This document shows positions 61,244 to 64,000 of a DNA stretch of 64,000 bases, one piece after another. Source of the stretch: Gymnopus androsaceus JB14 (taxonomy: Eukaryota; Basidiomycota; Agaricomycetes; Agaricales; Omphalotaceae); assembly GCA_009733575.1 (NCBI GenBank), contig ML769436.1, positions 19,533 through 83,532 on the forward strand, in the 5' to 3' direction. Each line of letters begins with the position of its first letter. Within the stretch, counting starts at the first letter, position 1. The notes below the pieces were generated by a model. The model made no database searches, was not told the origin of the DNA, and saw nothing but the letters and a program-made list of their open reading frames with translations. Made by a program: the position numbers and the translations under genes.

Positions 61244-61541
61244 ATGGTGCCCTCAATAATATGGATGGCTGGATTCGCCAGCTACAAGTTCGCGTGCTCA
61301 AAGAGGCCGCGCGGAAACCTTCGGGATTGACTACAAGTCGGTTCCGGTGGTCCGTGACCCAGTTTGGACAACAGCTGAAATGGATGCAAGAATCAAACCA
61401 GTATCTGAAGAAGACATATTCTCGAGACCCCAAATCAAAAAAACAACGTTGCGAATAATTGTACAACAAGATACAGATAAGATTTCAAGCGTATTAAAGA
61501 CTGGTCGACTCAGGTGTCCGGCTCAGGAGCTACCAACATAA
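61244..61541 (+). CDS. Small basic protein, possibly mitochondrial
   Basis: ATG at 61244 opens MVPSIIWMAGFASYKFACSK and RPRGN, then a stop. In the next frame FGIDYKSVPVVRDPVWTTAE, MDARIKPVSEEDIFSRPQIK and KTTLRIIVQQDTDKISSVL follow directly. Removal of one A from GGAAACC at about 61314 would join them. The second part looks coding, and its end overlaps the end of the PEBP gene on the other strand. A short N-terminal hydrophobic helix and a basic stretch would suit a small mitochondrial inner-membrane protein, but the family is not recognised. Confidence 0.35.
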
Positions 61542-62409
61542 ATGTACCCCCAATGGGTTGACCTAGCCCAGTAGCAAGAGCAAACGAACTGAGGTGAGAG
61601 TTGGATAGATGTCGTAGAATTTATAAGAGTTTGGCTGTTAAACCCCGAAGGTTGGTTGAACAACAGAAATGTGTATCTGTGATATGATGAAATTGAAAAC
61701 AATTCATATAACAAGGCGACGAGTTCATACCTGTGAGGAGGAGTAGGTGCTGTTGGTGTTGGTTGTCTGAATTCAGAGATAGCGGGAGTGCATTGGTCAA
61801 ATGCTGTACTGGTTCACCAGACGCAAAAAAGTTGGCGCCAAGGAAGTGTCGGATTTCAGCAACGGATGGGTATTGCGGAGTGGGGGCATCTGGATCAATA
61901 GCTGGGAACATGTATCAGTGTCTGAATATAGGAATTGATATTTACCTGCGACGACAAATGGACCCTTTCCTCCTGCATCACCTTGCAACAATTGCGAACA
62001 TTGGAGGTCGCGCAGTGTCTAAAGAAGTAAGAAACATTAAGAAAGGCAGAGGATGGAGGGGCGTAACGCATGCTCACCATTACGTGGAACGTGGATGCCT
62101 AATTTTTGTCAGTCCGACAACAGGAAAAGAATGCTACTTGATAGCTCACCTGAATGGAGGATGATGTCTTTTCCTGAAGTCTGAGGAAAAGCAACCTCGA
62201 GAAGGACACTAGGGTCGAACGTGAAGAAAATATCTTCCGGAAGCTGCAACATCCCACAAAATAAGTATTTCGGACGGGAGGTAAGTGCTTGGACGTACGT
62301 CTGCAGCATCAAAGGCTGCTTTCACGGCAGCTAAGTTTGTGTCTTGAGCACTAGTTGCGAAAAATGAAGCAAACAGAGGCAAAATATAGGTTAGACTGAG
62401 GAAATGCAT
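61510..62409 (-). CDS. Secreted PEBP-like protein
   Basis: Phosphatidylethanolamine-binding protein fold, the secreted fungal type. ATG at 62407-62409 gives a signal peptide (MHFLSLTYILPLFASFFATS, cleavage after SA). Then AVKAAFDAAD, LPEDIFFTFDPSVLLEVAFP, FVVA and AIDPDAPTPQYPSVAEIRHF, the DPDAP-x-P ligand-site motif with the following RHFLG. The next exon gives HRYTFLLFNQPSGFNSQTLI, the second family motif. The C-terminal exon reads SFALATGLGQPIGGTFMLVA and PEPDT with TGA at 61510-61512. Between IQLS and SFALATG one base is in excess (about 61592), with no intron to absorb it, so this copy is either broken or mis-sequenced. Four short introns are implied. Ligand and biological role in fungi are not known. 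Confidence 0.78.
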
Positions 62410-63382
62410 GGTTTGAGGGTTGGAGATCCAGATAATCCGTGGTCTTTAAATATTCAAGCGAGTGAGAGCCTGGAGTATTTATGTGATGCCTCTCGTCGAC
62501 TTCAATCCTCAGGTAAACTTTGTTTGAGAGGTCAAACAATTCAACTGTGAAATTCTGGCGCGATTATTCCGTTACGGGACGGAGAACATAAGCTCACATG
62601 AGGTCGAGAGAGGCAAAAGAAGGAAGACCGAGGAAGGAGCAAGCACCATGAAAGCAGCCACTGTTCCCATAATGCGCCACAGTTGGCAGAATTTGGGTTG
62701 GGAGAACTCACGCTCGGGCACTAGACGTGCAAATCCATACTTCGAGAGCTCATACATGTATAGGGGGACATCAAGATTGCTTCCACTGTATTATGGGAGC
62801 AGTAATTTTCAGGTACATGAAAGAATAACGGACTTCGGGGACTCAACACATGTACAAGCACGATCTTTTCAACTTTGAAACCGATATGGCAGAGTATGAT
62901 AGCAGGTAACGTGTAGAAGACGCTGACAAGTGGAAAAATTGAAAATGGATTCAGAAAACTGGCACTGTTGAGGATAACTTTGGACGAAAAGGAGCGGGGA
63001 GAATGGTGGCACTGGCAAGAAGCGCCGAATCAGAAGTTCTCATCATGAGCGCTTGTGGCCCTAGGGTTCGAAACCCATTCTGAGATCTCATATGCATCAT
63101 ATATATATTTCATTTTAATCTTTTTCGAATCTGGCAAGCCACGAATCAGAACCATTTCATTCTTTTAGTTTGATTTATTTTTTAAATTCTTTATTGCAGC
63201 TCAAGTTCAGCCAGAACTCCTGTGGAAGGGAATCGGAGAAGACACGCCGACTTCTACTCTAGATGAAGTGCTAACCACAACAGAAAGTTATCAGAATTTT
63301 ACAATAATTATCTAAATATTCTACAAGCGTGTAGGATATAACAAATGACCATCTAAAGATACATAGTGTAACGGATCGTACC
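62410..63382. other. Intergenic, no gene seen
   Basis: No supported exon. A short frame of hydrophobic character on minus (62572-62757) has no start context or relatives recognised. AT-rich from 63090. Confidence 0.35.
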
Positions 63383-64000
63383 TCAGACCTGAATCATATT
63401 TTTTTCCTCTTGCGCAATGGCAGCCGCCAACTCGCGTTCTTCAGCCTCCGCCCTCCACTGAGCGCCTTTATGCATAACCACTATCATGAGTACACCACTA
63501 AAAGCCATAATAACGGCGATGATGGTGTACATCCATCCTACGTGAACCATAGTACCAGAATCTATAAAGGAGCAGTAAAAGTTGACTCACCATCTCCCAG
63601 ACCATCCTGTAAAGAATAAGTTAGAGAGTGCGACGTATTATGATGCATGGTGACTGACCTGCATAGGAACCGCGATTTCTTCAAAGATAAACGCACAAGT
63701 ACCTCTGAAAGCACTGTTCAACGCAACAGCTGATGAAGATCGTCCGACATTAGCATCTACTATGTAAGCTAGTGTACTCGTGTAAACAAAACTAATGATA
63801 AATGAATTAGCATTAAAAGGCGTAATGAAATGCAATGATTATCGATGACTTACATGGAAACGAAACCGCAGGCGAACAACATGACACAGACTCCCGAGAC
63901 GTTAACCCGTTCTTCAAGAACCCAAGCGTATCCGATTACGCAGAGTGGGAAAATGACCAATCCATGCACGGTACTCCTTAGACGCATCTATGACACGTAT
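63383..64000 (-). CDS. MFS transporter, C-terminal part
   Basis: Partial gene running off the window end. Read on minus: MRLRSTVHGLVIFPLCVIGY, AWVLEERVNVSGVCVMLFAC (helix), then FVYTSTLAYIVDANVGRSSS and AVALNSAFRGTCAFIFEEIA over an intron, then DGLGDG and WMYTIIAVIMAFSGVLMIVV as the final helix, and a charged tail RAEAEERELAAAIAQEEKN with TGA at 63383-63385. The pattern PL-x-GY-x-W and STLAYIVDA-x-SSSAVA-x-N-x-R is that of the drug:H+ antiporter (DHA1)-like group of the major facilitator superfamily. The substrate cannot be told from this end. The visible part is in frame and properly spliced (introns about 63550-63596, 63607-63656 and 63787-63853). Confidence 0.8.

Noticed and set aside
63030..63083. 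tRNA-like segment with GGTTCGAAACC (box B-like) and a 6-bp end stem
   Set aside because: Only 54 nt long; no anticodon arm can be placed and the T-arm pairing is poor. It may be a SINE scrap but cannot be supported.

Overview
The window is nuclear DNA of a filamentous fungus, almost certainly an Agaricomycete (mushroom-forming basidiomycete). Coding sequence is broken into short exons by GT..AG introns of about 41-80 bp. The protein families fit: Zn2Cys6 regulators, F-box/LRR and F-box-like proteins, MYND proteins, GH131/GH71/GH16 wall enzymes, a sedolisin and a Gpr1/Fun34/YaaH transporter. No rRNA, tRNA or CRISPR array could be supported. Exon limits were read by eye, so spans are firmer than individual splice sites.

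Layout. 1-0.8 kb: end of a GH131 glucanase gene with frame breaks and an internal duplication. 1.6-2.6 kb and 24.3-25.3 kb: two copies of an F-box-like gene. 2.9-4.8 kb: F-box/LRR gene. 5.0-7.9 kb: Zn2Cys6 transcription factor. 8.5-11.2 kb: two uncharacterised genes. 11.8-18 kb: a long SH3 plus TBC (Rab-GAP-like) gene. 18.2-20.3 kb: aromatic aminotransferase. 21.3-22.7 kb: MYND zinc-finger gene. 22.7-32.3 kb is a repeat-rich stretch with a complete Tc1-type DNA transposon (220-bp inverted repeats), a 9-10-bp satellite-like tract, a second Zn2Cys6 factor, a stray 3' fragment of a paralogue of that factor, and a dead short-chain dehydrogenase. 33.6-35.5 kb: a two-gene block that recurs, degraded, at 49.8-50.8 and 53.2-55.0 kb.

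37.2-47.1 kb is a secretome block: GH71 alpha-1,3-glucanase, two uncharacterised genes with duplicated intergenic DNA carrying TGACGTCA sites, a GPI-type GH16 glucanase, and a sedolisin protease. GH71, GH16 and the GH131 remnant all point to fungal or plant beta/alpha-glucan turnover. 47.3-54.1 kb is a 3.4-kb tandem duplication with two copies of an acetate-transporter-like gene. 56.4-59.8 kb: RING-H2 ubiquitin ligase candidate with an N-myristoylation start. 60.1-61.1 kb: electron-transfer flavoprotein beta subunit. 61.5-62.4 kb: secreted PEBP-like protein. 63.4 kb to the end: 3' end of an MFS transporter.

A recurring theme is single-base insertions or deletions, often in homopolymers, that break otherwise well-formed reading frames (GH131, the 8.5-kb gene, MYND gene, both transporter copies, PEBP). 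They may be assembly errors or real decay; reads or a second assembly would decide.
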